Made by a program: the position numbers and the translations under genes
Shown here: piece by piece, positions 50,606 to 59,954 of the stretch
How positions within the stretch are numbered: the stretch's first letter is position 1
How the letters are laid out: every line of letters starts with the position of its first letter
The notes under the pieces: generated by a model
The model's database searches: none
The model's input: the letters and a program-made list of their open reading frames with translations, nothing else
What the model was told of the DNA's origin: nothing
Assembly: GCF_009392895.1 (NCBI RefSeq)
Contig: NZ_CP045488.1
Location: 1,612,001 to 1,676,000 of the forward strand
Source: Natronorubrum aibiense
GTDB lineage: Archaea > Halobacteriota > Halobacteria > Halobacteriales > Natrialbaceae
Direction of reading: 5' to 3'
DNA length: 64,000 bases

Positions 50606-52036
50606 TCAGTCGGCCTCCGCCGCTGGCCGATAGCGCCGACTGACGACCTTCCAGCGGCCCCGCCGGAACAGCCAGTAGGTGATCCCGCCGGGGACGGCCG
50701 TCTCGAGCAGCAAGGCGAGATAGAGCCCGCCGATTCCGAGTGGCGTGACGAGTCCCAGCGCGGCCGCCGGGAGCGCAAAGGCGTACCGGCCGACGAGCGA
50801 GGCGACGAAGGGAAGGCGCGTATCGCCGGCCCCGAGCAATGCGCCCGCGGCAGCGCCGTCGATCCCGAAGCCGATCGAACTGACCGCGCCGACGGCGACG
50901 AACGTGGCCGCCAGCGCGAGTTCCTCGCTCCCGGAGACGAACAGGTTCGCGATCGGTTCGGCGAAGACGACGACTAGCACGGCCAGCGCGGTGTAACAGA
51001 CGGCGGCGAGCCGGATAATCGCCGCACCATATGCGCCGGCTTCGTCCTCGTCGTTCGCGCCGAGGTGTTGGCCCACGAGCGAACTCGCGGCCAGCGAGAG
51101 CCCCCAGTTGACGCCGTTGATTAGGCTCCGGACGCGCCGGCCGACCTCGAGGGCGGTGACGACCACCGGGCCGAAGGTGGCGGCGATCCACAACAGCGGG
51201 AAGACGACGATCCCCTGTGCCAGTCGGCGGCCGATCTCCGGCGTCGAGATTTCGACCACTTGGCGCAACAGCGTCGGTTCGAGCCACGGCCCCGAAAGCG
51301 TCACCGGCACCGGGCTGGGTTCCATCCCGAGGATGCCGTAGGACCGTCCGAGCATCCCCCACGCGAGGACGACCGTGACGAAGCCCGTCGAGACGGAGGT
51401 GCCGATCGCCGCACCGGCGACGCCGAGTCCGGCCCCGAAAATGAGGGCGGCGCTGAGGACGACGTTGAGCACGGCTCCACCGGCGCGGGCGACCATCTCC
51501 GTGAACGTGTCGCCAACGCCCGTGTACGTTCGGCTGGCGATCAGATTCAGCAGTTCGAATAAGACAGCGGGCGCGACGAAGACGAGATAGGTGCGCCCGT
51601 GGATGCGCGACTCCGGCCCGGAACCGAACAGCCCGATCAACGAGTCGGCAAAGAAGACGAACATGGCCGCGATTGGCACTGCGAGCGCCACGGTGAGCAG
51701 GATGCTCTGTTTTACCACGAGCGTGGCCCGGTCGGTCTGCTCGCCGCCGTAGTTCTGCGAGACGAGGCTGACGGTCCCACCCGCCAGCCCGAGCCCGAGC
51801 ATCGTCACGACCTCCCAGAACGCGAGCGCGAAGGCAAGCCCCGCTGTGCCGGCCGTCCCGACGGCGATGCCGACCATCGCGAGGTCGGCCGTCTGCTTGG
51901 ACATGATCGCAAAGCCGGTGACGATCCGTGGCCACGCGAGATCGACCGTCGGCCGAAACCTCTCGCTGTCGATGATGCCGAGTCGCTCGAGCGTCTCGGC
52001 GAGGAACGCGACGGCTGCCGCCTGCCGGCCTGTCAT
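50606..52036 (-). CDS. MATE-family multidrug efflux protein
   Basis: 476 residues from MTGRQAAAVAFLAETLE (52036). Twelve membrane helices with the MATE pattern in both halves: WPRIVTGFAIMSKQTADLAMVGIAVG, GLAGGTVSLVSQNYGGEQTDRATLVVKQS, ASRTYTGVGDTFTEMVARAGGAVLNV, and in the second half SLVGQHLGANDEDEAGAYG and GALLGAGDTRLPFVASLVGRYAFALP. Exchanges cations for drugs or metabolites. Downstream of the geranylgeranyl reductase gene with a 77-bp gap on the same strand. Confidence 0.93.
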   Translation of the reverse strand: MTGRQAAAVAFLAETLERLGIIDSERFRPTVDLAWPRIVTGFAIMSKQTADLAMVGIAVGTAGTAGLAFALAFWEVVTMLGLGLAGGTVSLVSQNYGGEQTDRATLVVKQSILLTVALAVPIAAMFVFFADSLIGLFGSGPESRIHGRTYLVFVAPAVLFELLNLIASRTYTGVGDTFTEMVARAGGAVLNVVLSAALIFGAGLGVAGAAIGTSVSTGFVTVVLAWGMLGRSYGILGMEPSPVPVTLSGPWLEPTLLRQVVEISTPEIGRRLAQGIVVFPLLWIAATFGPVVVTALEVGRRVRSLINGVNWGLSLAASSLVGQHLGANDEDEAGAYGAAIIRLAAVCYTALAVLVVVFAEPIANLFVSGSEELALAATFVAVGAVSSIGFGIDGAAAGALLGAGDTRLPFVASLVGRYAFALPAAALGLVTPLGIGGLYLALLLETAVPGGITYWLFRRGRWKVVSRRYRPAAEAD

Positions 52037-52113
52037 CGAGTGATGGTTTCGGGAGTGACGGCTTCGGTCTGTCGGCTGCCGATTCGTGTCGCGTCGTTGC
52101 CTTCGCTCTCGAG

Positions 52114-53205
52114 TTAGGGCCGTAGCCTCGAGAGCATCGCCTTGAGATGAGACGGCGAGACGAGCGAGGTTGGTCGGTCCATGTGGACGCCGATCTCGCC
52201 CGAGAGCGCGCCGAGGCCGATCCGTTGGACGGGTTCGGGAAACGAGTAGGCTCGTCGGAGGGAGTGGCCGAGCGTCATCTCGCGCTCTAAGTCGTCGCGC
52301 CAGGCGCGCTCGTAGGCGGCGAGCGTTGCAGGCCGATCGGGATCGATCTCGCGGGCAGCGTGGTCGGCACAGGTCATGCCATAGAGGATGCCGCCACCGG
52401 TGAAGGGTTTGGTCTGGGCGGCCGCGTCGCCGATGAGAAAGCCGCGGCGACTCGTGACGCGACGCGGCGGGCCGATCGGGATCGCCCCCGAGCAGCGATG
52501 GGCAACGTCGATCTCGTAGCCGTCGATCAGTTCCTCGAAGTGTTTTGTGACCTGCACGCCCGGCGGGGCCGCGAGCCCGTACTCGACGCCGGCATCGCCA
52601 CGGGGGATGCGCCACGCGAAGAACGTCGGTGCAGTCAGGTGGACGTCGACGAAGTTCTGGTGGTCGGTCTCGTCGGAAAAGGCCAACACGCCGTGGAGGA
52701 GTTCGTCGGGTTCGGGCAGCGTCAGCGCCTCGCGGACCCGCGACCGAGGACCGTCACAGCCGGCCACGAGCTTCGTTTCGAACTCGAGGGAGCCCTCGGG
52801 GCCGCTGGCAACGACGGTCACGTGGTCGTCGTGTTCGGCCACGTCCGTGACAGTGTGTTCCTCGCGGACGTCCGCGCCCGCTTCCCGCGCGAGGTCGGCG
52901 AGGTGTCGATCCAAGCCGACGCGATCGATGACGTTCGAGGCGACCTCGTCCTTGTAGAAGGGATAGGCATCGCTGTGTGGCCCGCCGACGTGAAAGCGCG
53001 CGCCGTAGATCTCATTCTGGAACAGCGCTTCGCGTGCTCCCTCGCCGGTGAACTCCCAGATGTCCGTACTCACGTGGCCCGAACAGGCCAGTGGCGTCCC
53101 CACTGTCCCTTTCTCAAGGGCGAGCACGTCGTACCCCTGTTCGGCGGCCCGTCGCGAGAAGCGTGCCCCGGCCGGGCCGACGCCCACGACGACGAAATCG
53201 TACAT
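52114..53205 (-). CDS. Geranylgeranyl reductase family FAD oxidoreductase
   Basis: 363 residues from MYDFVVVGVGPAG (53205); a GTG three codons earlier is the alternative, but a TATTTACT box 23-30 bp upstream fits 53205 best. FAD site GVGPAGARFSRRAAEQGYDVLALEK, LACSGHVSTDIWEF, VDRVGLDRHLADLA, and late GDAAAQTKPFTGGGILYGMTCADHAA. These are the hallmarks of the archaeal GGR family, which saturates isoprenoid chains of archaeol lipids or quinones; the exact substrate is not fixed. Cytoplasmic-face membrane-associated enzyme. Confidence 0.9.
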   Translation of the reverse strand: MYDFVVVGVGPAGARFSRRAAEQGYDVLALEKGTVGTPLACSGHVSTDIWEFTGEGAREALFQNEIYGARFHVGGPHSDAYPFYKDEVASNVIDRVGLDRHLADLAREAGADVREEHTVTDVAEHDDHVTVVASGPEGSLEFETKLVAGCDGPRSRVREALTLPEPDELLHGVLAFSDETDHQNFVDVHLTAPTFFAWRIPRGDAGVEYGLAAPPGVQVTKHFEELIDGYEIDVAHRCSGAIPIGPPRRVTSRRGFLIGDAAAQTKPFTGGGILYGMTCADHAAREIDPDRPATLAAYERAWRDDLEREMTLGHSLRRAYSFPEPVQRIGLGALSGEIGVHMDRPTSLVSPSHLKAMLSRLRP

Positions 53206-53544
53206 ATCAGTCACGTACTCGGCGGGCAGTAAATAGTTTCTCGAGATTCGCTCGCCGGGTTCCAGCGACGGGCGGTATTAAACACTCTGATTAGAGTGGT
53301 AGAGAATCGAGCGGGCGCTGTATCTCCTCCCTGCTCGTTCACTCCACGCTGTTCCGTTCGCACCCTGAGGAAGGGGGGCTTAGCGTCCTCTCCTTCAGCT
53401 AAAACAGACCGCTCTGTGAACAGGTATTATTTTGTGAATTGTCCGTCCTCAATGTAGTGTGAACGTGAGCTCAGTAGCGCCCGTGACGACTGGCCGGATC
53501 GGAACAGCACTGGAACCCGAGACGATTCCCCAGCACGGAGTGAG
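53206..53544. other. Intergenic region with promoter signals and a possible insertion-element end
   Basis: 339 bp between two divergent genes. It holds the TATA for the leftward reductase (53228-53235), a small hairpin CACTCT-GATT-AGAGTG at 53283-53298, the possible IS605-group right-end relic at 53322-53400, and an AT-rich stretch (AGGTATTATTTTGTGAATTG at about 53421-53440) upstream of the SLC13 gene. No further gene seen. Confidence 0.5.
53322..53400 (-). repeat. Possible right-end relic of an IS605-group element
   Basis: Read on the minus strand, this reads LKERTLSPPS...NSVE-stop, followed by AACGAGCAGGGAGG, with an imperfect stem CCTTCC/GGGAGG straddling the stop, in the same order as the relic at 45986-46043 (…LKERAAATASE-stop, GGCAGGGG). 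The similarity is short and the frame upstream is lost, so this is a weak call. Confidence 0.3.
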
Positions 53545-55572
53545 ATGATCGCCGGCGTGTCGACCGGCGCGCTGGTCGTCTTCGCGCTCATCGGTGCCGC
53601 GCTCGTATTGTTCGTCACCGAAGCGATCCCGACCGACGTGACGGCGATTGGGATCATCGTCTCGCTGGCCGCCCTCGAGCCGCTGACCGGCGTCGGCTAT
53701 CGGGCGGCGATTTCGGGCTTTGCGAGCACCGCGACGATCACGATCATCGCCATGTACATGCTCAGCGCCGGGATCCAGCGGACCGGACTGGTCCAGCGAC
53801 TCGGTCTTTCGCTCGCGAAAGTCACGAAGGGCAGCGAGACGCGCGCGCTGGCGGCGACAGTCGCCACCACGGGACCGCTCGCGGGGATCATCAACAACAC
53901 GCCCGTCGTCGCGGTCTTCGTTCCGATGATCTCCGAACTCGCCGAGAAGACCGGCATCTCGCCGTCGAAACTCCTCTTGCCGCTGTCGTACGCGGCGATC
54001 CTCGGCGGCACCCTGACGCTCATCGGAACCTCGACGAACCTGCTGGCCAGCGAGTTCGCCGTCGAGTTGCTCGGTCGCGACCCCATCGGGATGTTCGAGT
54101 TCACGCCGCTCGGCCTCATTATCCTGCTCGTCGGCCTGACGTACCTCATGACCGTCGGCCGCTGGCTGACGCCGGCACGAATCCCCGCCGATGCGGACCT
54201 CGTCGAGGAGTTCGATCTCGAGGACCACCTCGCTCACGTTCGCGTCGGCTCGAAATCCACCGCCGTCGGCCACACGGTTAGTGACCTCGAGGCCCGCGCT
54301 GAGTCGAACGTGCGGATTCTCCAGCTTCGCCGAGAGGCCGACCTCGAGCCTCGGTCGGCGGAGACGGGATCGATCCTCGAGTACGACGACGCCGTCGACG
54401 GGTCGGCCGAAGCGAGCGGCCGCGACCAGCAACTCCGCGAGGCCAGCGATCGCAACAGCCCGCTCGAGTCCGACGCGTCGGCCGTGACCAACGCGCCCGA
54501 CAGCGACCAGCGCCGCCCGGTGAGCGAGTCGTACGTCGCAGTGAGAACCGACCAGCGCATTCGCGAGGACGACGTGCTCACCGTCCACGGCACCCTGCAA
54601 GCGGTCAATCGGTTCGTCACAGAACAGGGCCTTCAGCAACTCGTCCGCAAACCGGTGACCGACGAGACGTTCGACGACTCGACCAGCGAGGACTCGCTCG
54701 CGAAAGCGATCGTCCCCGACGAATCGTCGTTCGTCGGCGAAACCGTCGCTGAAACCGGCCTTCGAGACCTCTACGGCACGACTGTGCTCGCGATCCGCCA
54801 CGACGGCAACCTGCTCCGGACCGACCTCGGCGACCACCGACTGGAACCCGGCGACGTCCTCTTGCTCCAGACGATCCCCAGTTCGATTCGCCACTTCGCC
54901 GACTCGAGCGATCTTGTCGTCATCGAAGCGGACGCGTTCGATCGCCCCCTCGAAGACAACGTCGACGACCTCGCGCCGCTGTCGCCGAAAACGCCGATCA
55001 CCGTCGCGATCATGGCGGGGGTGATCGGCGCGGCTGCCCTCGGAATCGCCCCCATCGTCATCAGTGCGCTCGCCGGCGTCTTCTTCATGGTCGTTACGGG
55101 CTGTCTCTCGATCAGCGACGCCTACGACGCCGTTTCCTGGAACGTCATCTTCCTGCTCGCCGGCGTGATCCCGCTCGGAGTCGCTCTCGAGGCGACTGGC
55201 GGCTCACAGCTCATCGCCGCCGGACTGGTGTCGACGGCGAGCTATCTCCCGCTCGTGGCGGTCCTGTTGCTGTTTTCGATCGTGACGGGGCTGCTCGCGA
55301 ACGTCATCACACCCGTCGCGACGATCGTGTTGATGAGCCCCGTCGCGATCGATGCCGCGACGAGTCTGGGCGCGTCGGCGTTTTCGTTCCTGCTCGCAGT
55401 GATGTTTGCCTCCGCAACGTCGTTTATGACGCCGGTGGGCTACCAGACGAACCTGATGGTGTACGGTCCCGGCGGCTACGAGTTCACCGACTTTATCCGA
55501 GTCGGTGGCCCGCTACAGCTCCTGTTGGCGGGAGTTACGACGGCCGGAATCGTCCTCATCTGGGGTCTGTAA
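53545..55572 (+). CDS. SLC13-family permease with TrkA-C domains
   Basis: 675 residues. N-terminal half: LVVFALIGAALVLFVTEAIPTDVTAIGIIVSLAALEPLTG, ISGFASTATITIIAMYMLSAGIQRTGL, NNTPVVAVFVPMISELAEKTGISPSKLLLPLSYAAILGGTLTLIGTSTNLLA. A cytoplasmic insert of about 250 residues has two TrkA-C-like domains (VGSKSTAVGHTVSDLE; DESSFVGETVAETGLRDLYGTTVLAI, then LEPGDVLLLQ) with a variable acidic linker. The C-terminal half repeats the transport domain. Imports anions such as sulfate or dicarboxylates with cations; the ion is not determined. Confidence 0.93.
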   Translation: MIAGVSTGALVVFALIGAALVLFVTEAIPTDVTAIGIIVSLAALEPLTGVGYRAAISGFASTATITIIAMYMLSAGIQRTGLVQRLGLSLAKVTKGSETRALAATVATTGPLAGIINNTPVVAVFVPMISELAEKTGISPSKLLLPLSYAAILGGTLTLIGTSTNLLASEFAVELLGRDPIGMFEFTPLGLIILLVGLTYLMTVGRWLTPARIPADADLVEEFDLEDHLAHVRVGSKSTAVGHTVSDLEARAESNVRILQLRREADLEPRSAETGSILEYDDAVDGSAEASGRDQQLREASDRNSPLESDASAVTNAPDSDQRRPVSESYVAVRTDQRIREDDVLTVHGTLQAVNRFVTEQGLQQLVRKPVTDETFDDSTSEDSLAKAIVPDESSFVGETVAETGLRDLYGTTVLAIRHDGNLLRTDLGDHRLEPGDVLLLQTIPSSIRHFADSSDLVVIEADAFDRPLEDNVDDLAPLSPKTPITVAIMAGVIGAAALGIAPIVISALAGVFFMVVTGCLSISDAYDAVSWNVIFLLAGVIPLGVALEATGGSQLIAAGLVSTASYLPLVAVLLLFSIVTGLLANVITPVATIVLMSPVAIDAATSLGASAFSFLLAVMFASATSFMTPVGYQTNLMVYGPGGYEFTDFIRVGGPLQLLLAGVTTAGIVLIWGL

Positions 55573-55658
55573 CAAAGCAGGGCACAGCCGCTTTCCAGTG
55601 AGCACGTGAGAACCGAAACGAGGAGGGAAACCGAGACTGCGAGCGGCGCGATCGCCGA

Positions 55659-56234
55659 TCAGCACCCTTCGAGCAGCGACCAGAACCGCTCGGTGTCGCC
55701 CTCGAAGCGCTCGAGCAGGTCGCGCATCGCCTCGCGGTGGTCGTCTGCGACCTTGACGTGGACCATCCCTTCGTCGGGTTGGCCGTAGACGACGCTTGCC
55801 CCCTCGGGGGCAGCGACGATCGCTGGCAGCGCGACCAGATCCTCCTCGCCGTCGACCAGGATCGTGGTTGGCTCGTCGCGAGCGAGGGCGTCGACGAGTG
55901 CCTCGATCATCGCCGCAGACAGTTCGGCGGGCGGGTTCGCGACTTCGAGTGTCGTTTCCTCGGTGACGGTCTCGCGGATCTCCTCGTCGACCGTCTTCCG
56001 TTTGGTCCGTTCGTCGACGACGGCGACGTCCGGCGGCCGCCCCGCCTCGAGCAGGTGGTAGGTGACGACGTCGCCGACGGCGATCAGCGGGCCGTCGACG
56101 GCCTTGAGGAGTCGATCGGCGTCGGTTTCGATTGGGCCCATCGGCTCTTTGAGTTCGTGTCGGAGGTCGTCAGGAAGCACCAGCAGTGGCTCGTCGTCGG
56201 TGGCGGTTGCCGCGCGGTCGTCGTCGCGAGTCAC
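55659..56234 (-). CDS. GTP-dependent dephospho-CoA kinase
   Basis: 191 residues. DUF359/archaeal DPCK pattern: LVLPDDLRHELKEPMGPIET, PLIAVGDVVTYHLLEAGRPPDVAVVDERTKR, NPPAELSAAMIEALVDALARDEPTTILVDGEEDLVALPAIVAAPEGASVVYGQPDEGMVHVKV. It catalyses the last step of coenzyme A synthesis using GTP, unlike bacterial CoaE. Last gene of the rpoE1-spt4-DPCK run, a conserved archaeal order; one base separates it from Spt4. Confidence 0.93.
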   Translation of the reverse strand: MTRDDDRAATATDDEPLLVLPDDLRHELKEPMGPIETDADRLLKAVDGPLIAVGDVVTYHLLEAGRPPDVAVVDERTKRKTVDEEIRETVTEETTLEVANPPAELSAAMIEALVDALARDEPTTILVDGEEDLVALPAIVAAPEGASVVYGQPDEGMVHVKVADDHREAMRDLLERFEGDTERFWSLLEGC

Positions 56235-56235
56235 G

Positions 56236-56433
56236 TTACCGGACCTTCAGTGCGTACGCGCCGGGCTCGGTCACCTGCATCTCCGTCGCGATTTCGCTGT
56301 CTTCGGGATGGGCGATGACGACGTAGCCGGCCCAGTCTTCGGTCAGCGACGAGGAGTTACAGGCGTCGCAGGTCTCGTTGTCCGGATCGTTGACCCGGTG
56401 GCACTCGCGACAGACGAGACGGTCCGAAGCCAT
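56236..56433 (-). CDS. spt4: Transcription elongation factor Spt4
   Basis: 65 residues. One zinc ribbon, CRECHRVNDPDNETCDACNSSSLTEDWAGYVVIAHPEDSEIA, followed by a short beta tail. Spt4 pairs with Spt5 (NusG-like) on the RNA polymerase clamp for processive elongation. Two bases after the Rpo7 stop and one before DPCK. Confidence 0.95.
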   Translation of the reverse strand: MASDRLVCRECHRVNDPDNETCDACNSSSLTEDWAGYVVIAHPEDSEIATEMQVTEPGAYALKVR

Positions 56434-56435
56434 GG

Positions 56436-57005
56436 TTATTCACCCGCCGCCGCTTCGCGTTTCTCGTGGTCTTCCTCGAGCCAGCCGTGCTTGCCGAGGC
56501 CGGGCTGTTTCGCCGTCAGGCCGATCTTGGAGTCACGCGGGTTGCGCTCGTCGATGCTTTTGGTGACGATGCGGGCGCGGACGGCGTCGTCGACGCCGAG
56601 GGTGCGGTTCGATTCGTTGGAGGCGAGTTGCTGGTTCTCACCGTCGAAGGCGAGGTACTCGTCGCTGATCTGCGAGACGTGCAGCAGCCCGTCGACGGGG
56701 CCGATGCCGACGAAGGCGCCGAACTCGACGACCTCGACGACGGTACCGTCGACGACTTCCTGCATCTGCGGATCGAAGGTGACAGCGTCGAAGTCCGCTT
56801 CGTAGTAGACGCCCGGTCGGTTCGGCAGCACCGTCCCCTCACCGATGTCGTGGACTTCGGTGACCGAGACGACGCTGCCGACTTCCTCGTCCATGCGGCC
56901 TTCGAGTTTGTCCTGTAGCAGTCGCTTCACGAGGTCCGGCGAGACGTCGCCGAGTTCCTCCGGTGGTACTTCTACCGTGTCTTTTAATCTGACCCGTTTG
57001 TACAT
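56436..57005 (-). CDS. rpoE1: RNA polymerase subunit E' (Rpo7)
   Basis: 189 residues. N-terminal tip domain MYKRVRLKDTVEVPPEELG, then LQDKLEGRMDEEVGSVVSVTEVHDIGEGTVLPNRPGVYYEADFDAVTF, and an S1 domain with VVDGTVVEVVEFGAFVGIGPVDGLLHVSQISDEYLAFD. The stalk subunit binds emerging RNA together with Rpo4. It starts directly after the PIN gene's stop. A C-terminal tail HEKREAAAGE is haloarchaeal. Confidence 0.95.
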   Translation of the reverse strand: MYKRVRLKDTVEVPPEELGDVSPDLVKRLLQDKLEGRMDEEVGSVVSVTEVHDIGEGTVLPNRPGVYYEADFDAVTFDPQMQEVVDGTVVEVVEFGAFVGIGPVDGLLHVSQISDEYLAFDGENQQLASNESNRTLGVDDAVRARIVTKSIDERNPRDSKIGLTAKQPGLGKHGWLEEDHEKREAAAGE

Positions 57006-57398
57006 CTATGGTTGAGTGATCGCTAACTTGTTTCTCCCGCGTAATGCAATTACCGGTACGCGTACTTCGCGTACCCGCTCGCCGAGCGGGCGATCGTTCG
57101 TGACGACGTAGTCGGCGACGCCCTCGCGGGCGAGTTCGACCAGCGCGTCGTCGGCGTACGATGCCTCAGTATCGACGATGAGACAGCGCTCGGTCGCCAG
57201 ATCGTGCCCGACGTTTGCAGCCGTTCCCTCTTTGCCACCTTTCTCCGAGAGTCGGCGGAGTTCTTCGATGACGGCCTGTGGCGCGACTAGCTCGTACCCG
57301 TCTACCACTCGATCGAGTTCGTCGAACAGTCGAACGTCGAGTTCGACGGGCATCATGAGCGCGCTCGTGTCGAGGGCGACCTGCGTCGGGGATGTCAT
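57006..57398 (-). CDS. PIN-domain nuclease, FCF1/Utp24-like
   Basis: 130 residues. PIN core: VALDTSALMMPVELDVRLFDELDR (first acidic residue), VIEELRRLSEKGGKEGTA, CLIVDTEASYADDALVELAREGVADYVVTNDRPLGERVRE (later acidic residues). This version resembles eukaryotic Utp24/FCF1-type rRNA-processing nucleases, and its place between aIF2 gamma and Rpo7 in archaea supports an RNA role. Not part of a toxin-antitoxin pair here. Confidence 0.9.
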   Translation of the reverse strand: MTSPTQVALDTSALMMPVELDVRLFDELDRVVDGYELVAPQAVIEELRRLSEKGGKEGTAANVGHDLATERCLIVDTEASYADDALVELAREGVADYVVTNDRPLGERVREVRVPVIALRGRNKLAITQP

Positions 57399-57415
57399 GC
57401 TCGTCGCTGTCGGTG

Positions 57416-58648
57416 TTATTCTTTGAGCGTTCCGAGACCGATCAGCCGCCAGCGAGCACCGATACGGCGGTTGATCGCGATCTTTGCGCCCGGTTCGGCG
57501 GCGACGGGCCGTTTGAGGTTAACCTCACACTCGCCCTCGCGAGCGCTCGTGACGGCACCGACAGTCGTCGCGGTGCCGACGGTCATCATCAGTGGCTCGC
57601 CAGTGCTGATCTCGTCGACGGTCTCGCCGTGTTCGGCACCGACGATGCGGTCGAGCAGGTCGACGTTCATGGTGAACTGCTCCCAGGTCGGTGGCAGCGA
57701 CCCCGGTGGGCCTGCCAGCCGTCCGGCGAGTGCGTCGCCTTTGGTCAGTGCAGGGTCGAGCCCGGTCCCGACGCCGAGTAAGCCACCCGGCGTGACGGTG
57801 TCGACGGTCTCGCCGCCGGCTTGCAGCGAGCGAATCGTCGTCTGGATCGGGACGTACTCGGTCTGCCCGCCTTCCTCGACTTCGCGGCCGGGGCGGATCT
57901 CGATCTCGTCGCCGACCTCGAGTTCACCCTGAACGAGGCTGCCGCCGAGGACGCCGCCAGCGAGGTTTTCGTGGGTTGTCCCCGGTTTGTTGATGTCGAA
58001 ACTGCGGGCGACGTGCATTCGTGGATCGGCGTCAGGGTCTCGATCGGGAGTTGGAATCTCCTCCTCGATCGCCTGCATCAGCAGGTCGAGGTTGACCTCT
58101 TGCCCGGCCGAGACCGGGACGACGGGTGCGTCTTCGGCGACCGTGCCCTCGACGAACTCCTGGATCTCCTCGTAGTTCTGTCGGGCCTGGTCGCCGCTGA
58201 CGAGGTCGACCTTGTTCTGGGCGATGACGATGTTGTCGATGCCGATGATGTCGAGCGCCATCAGGTGCTCTTCGGTCTGAGGCTGTGGGACGGGCTCGCT
58301 GGCACTGATGACCAACACGGCGCCGTCCATCAGCGACGCACCAGAGAGCATCGTCGCCATCAGGGTCTCGTGACCAGGGGCGTCGACGAACGAAACGGTC
58401 CGAAGCGGCTCACTCGGCGAGCCGTCCGGACACTCCTCTTCGACGGTGTAACACTCGGGTTCGTCCAGCTCCGCACAGTGACGGAACGTGGCGTCGGCGT
58501 AGCCGAGCCTGATGGAGATACCGCGTTTCATCTCCTCTGAGTGCTGGTCAGTCCACGATCCACTGAGGGCCTGTACCAGCGTGGTCTTGCCGTGGTCGAC
58601 GTGACCGACGAGCCCGATGTTCACCTCCGGTTGTTGATTTCCTGCCAT
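57416..58648 (-). CDS. eif2g: Translation initiation factor 2 subunit gamma
   Basis: 410 residues. GTPase motifs [10 protein letters not shown] (G1), RGISIRL (switch I area), [15 protein letters not shown] (G3) and [13 protein letters not shown] (G4). Between switch I and G3 is [11 protein letters not shown] with Cys residues of the zinc ribbon, one in ECYT and one in EECP plus [10 protein letters not shown]-terminal domains II and III have [23 protein letters not shown] and [13 protein letters not shown]. It brings initiator tRNA to the small subunit with alpha and beta subunits. First gene of the conserved cluster. Confidence 0.96.
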   Translation of the reverse strand: MAGNQQPEVNIGLVGHVDHGKTTLVQALSGSWTDQHSEEMKRGISIRLGYADATFRHCAELDEPECYTVEEECPDGSPSEPLRTVSFVDAPGHETLMATMLSGASLMDGAVLVISASEPVPQPQTEEHLMALDIIGIDNIVIAQNKVDLVSGDQARQNYEEIQEFVEGTVAEDAPVVPVSAGQEVNLDLLMQAIEEEIPTPDRDPDADPRMHVARSFDINKPGTTHENLAGGVLGGSLVQGELEVGDEIEIRPGREVEEGGQTEYVPIQTTIRSLQAGGETVDTVTPGGLLGVGTGLDPALTKGDALAGRLAGPPGSLPPTWEQFTMNVDLLDRIVGAEHGETVDEISTGEPLMMTVGTATTVGAVTSAREGECEVNLKRPVAAEPGAKIAINRRIGARWRLIGLGTLKE

Positions 58649-58795
58649 AAGACGGTGAGTAATCTTAGATAAGGGTTCCGTCGTGCGCTTGATAAACCTA
58701 CTGTTCTGAGGGCGATTCGATTCCCGGAGTTGCCTTCGTTTCGGGGACTGTCACATCCAGTTGAACGGTTTCGGGCGCGTCGTGGCCCCGTACTC

Positions 58796-59257
58796 TCACT
58801 CGTTCGGATCGACGACGAACATCGTACCAGTGACTTCCTCGACGTCCGCTGCGGTGTAGCCGATGTCGTATTTCCCCTCGAACGGGAACTCCCAGGAGTG
58901 ACTGGTGCCACCGTCGCTGCCGGACCACTGACACGGGCTGGGGATCTCGATCGGATACACCTCGCCGCTGCTGTCGCCCCATCGCCAGGTGATCGTCGTC
59001 AGCCTGTCGACGACGATCGGGTCTGGATCGAACGGCGGGTCGCGGTTCGGCGAGATTTGGATCGCCACTTCGGACTCTCCGGTGTGGTCGATCAGATCGT
59101 AGTCGTCCATCTCGTCGAGTCGCGTGTCGTAGCTCCCGACCCCCTCATCGTCGTCGTCTTCACCCTCGTCATCGTCGCCGTTGTCGTCCCCGAGACAGCC
59201 CGAAAGCAGGGTTGCTGTACCGGCAACAGCGCCGACGAATGTCCGTCGCGTCCACAT
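58796..59257 (-). CDS. Cupredoxin-like lipoprotein lacking copper ligands
   Basis: 153 residues from MWTRRTFVGAVAGTATLLSGC (59257). Twin-arginine signal and lipobox LLSGC (Cys21), then an acidic linker (DDNGDDDEGEDDDDEG). The mature domain (ITWRWGDSSGEVYPIEIPSP, HSWEFPFEGKYDIGYTAADVEEVTGTMFVVDPNE) follows the halocyanin/plastocyanin layout, but the Cys-x-His-x-Met copper site of halocyanins is missing. It may be a structural or redox-silent relative; the fold is an inference from layout. Confidence 0.55.
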   Translation of the reverse strand: MWTRRTFVGAVAGTATLLSGCLGDDNGDDDEGEDDDDEGVGSYDTRLDEMDDYDLIDHTGESEVAIQISPNRDPPFDPDPIVVDRLTTITWRWGDSSGEVYPIEIPSPCQWSGSDGGTSHSWEFPFEGKYDIGYTAADVEEVTGTMFVVDPNE

Positions 59258-59450
59258 TGTACGTTGCCGTATGGATTCCTCGAGGATAACAGTTCGTCCG
59301 TATTCGACTGCTGTACTACGGTCCCCCCGTCCCGTAGTACGGTTTCCTGCAGGCGATGACTCGAGCAGCCGCGCTCGAGTGTCACCGTCGAGTACGATGG
59401 TCGTCGGGCGGATGTCGCCATCGAGCACGGCGGACGCCGAGCATCCGTGC

Positions 59451-59678
59451 TCACCGAGCGTCGTCGAGGTCGACGACCGCAGCCATATCGGCCGACAGCC
59501 AGTTGGTCAACCGTTCGTCCTCCGTACACTCGCGTGGGGCGATCGTACAGCGATCCGGCCGATCTCGATACCGGACGACGACGCACTCGAGTGCGGGTGC
59601 GTGCTCCGTATTCGCCGCAGCGGTGGCCAATCGGTCGCTAACGCTTCGATCGTCGTGACCAGTTGCGGAACCGCTCAT
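59451..59678 (-). CDS. DUF7511 family small protein
   Basis: 75 residues from MSGSATGHDDRS (59678). LECVVVRYRDRPDRCTIAPRECTEDERLTNWLSADMAAVVDLDDAR is the haloarchaeal DUF7511 sequence: a short beta-hairpin with two Cys and a helix. No known role; often next to regulators. A poly-Ala-free, fully soluble protein. Confidence 0.87.
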   Translation of the reverse strand: MSGSATGHDDRSVSDRLATAAANTEHAPALECVVVRYRDRPDRCTIAPRECTEDERLTNWLSADMAAVVDLDDAR

Positions 59679-59954
59679 GGGTTGGTAACCTCGGACACGG
59701 TAGTTTCCTCTCGGTCGGAAACCCACAAAACCGCTGCTAATTGCCGTATTGAGGACTCCATACTTGCTCGAGGCGATCAGTATCGACCGGTAGTGGCTAA
59801 CACGGCGCGATGGCAGCGAATTACCGGTGTGACGGCCGTCGGTCCCCTTCCTCGAGCGCCTGCTCTGTAGCAGTACGTTCCGCTCGGTACCTGCCCGGTC
59901 GTCGCTAGAGCGCTAATAGCGTGATTTACCCTGTTGCGGGCCCCCGCTCCGGCT

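Noticed and set aside
53449-54894. 481-codon antisense open frame opposite the SLC13 permease
   Set aside because: High GC and codon bias leave antisense frames open; no family resemblance, Arg/Val/Gly-rich, and the sense gene has clear transporter motifs.
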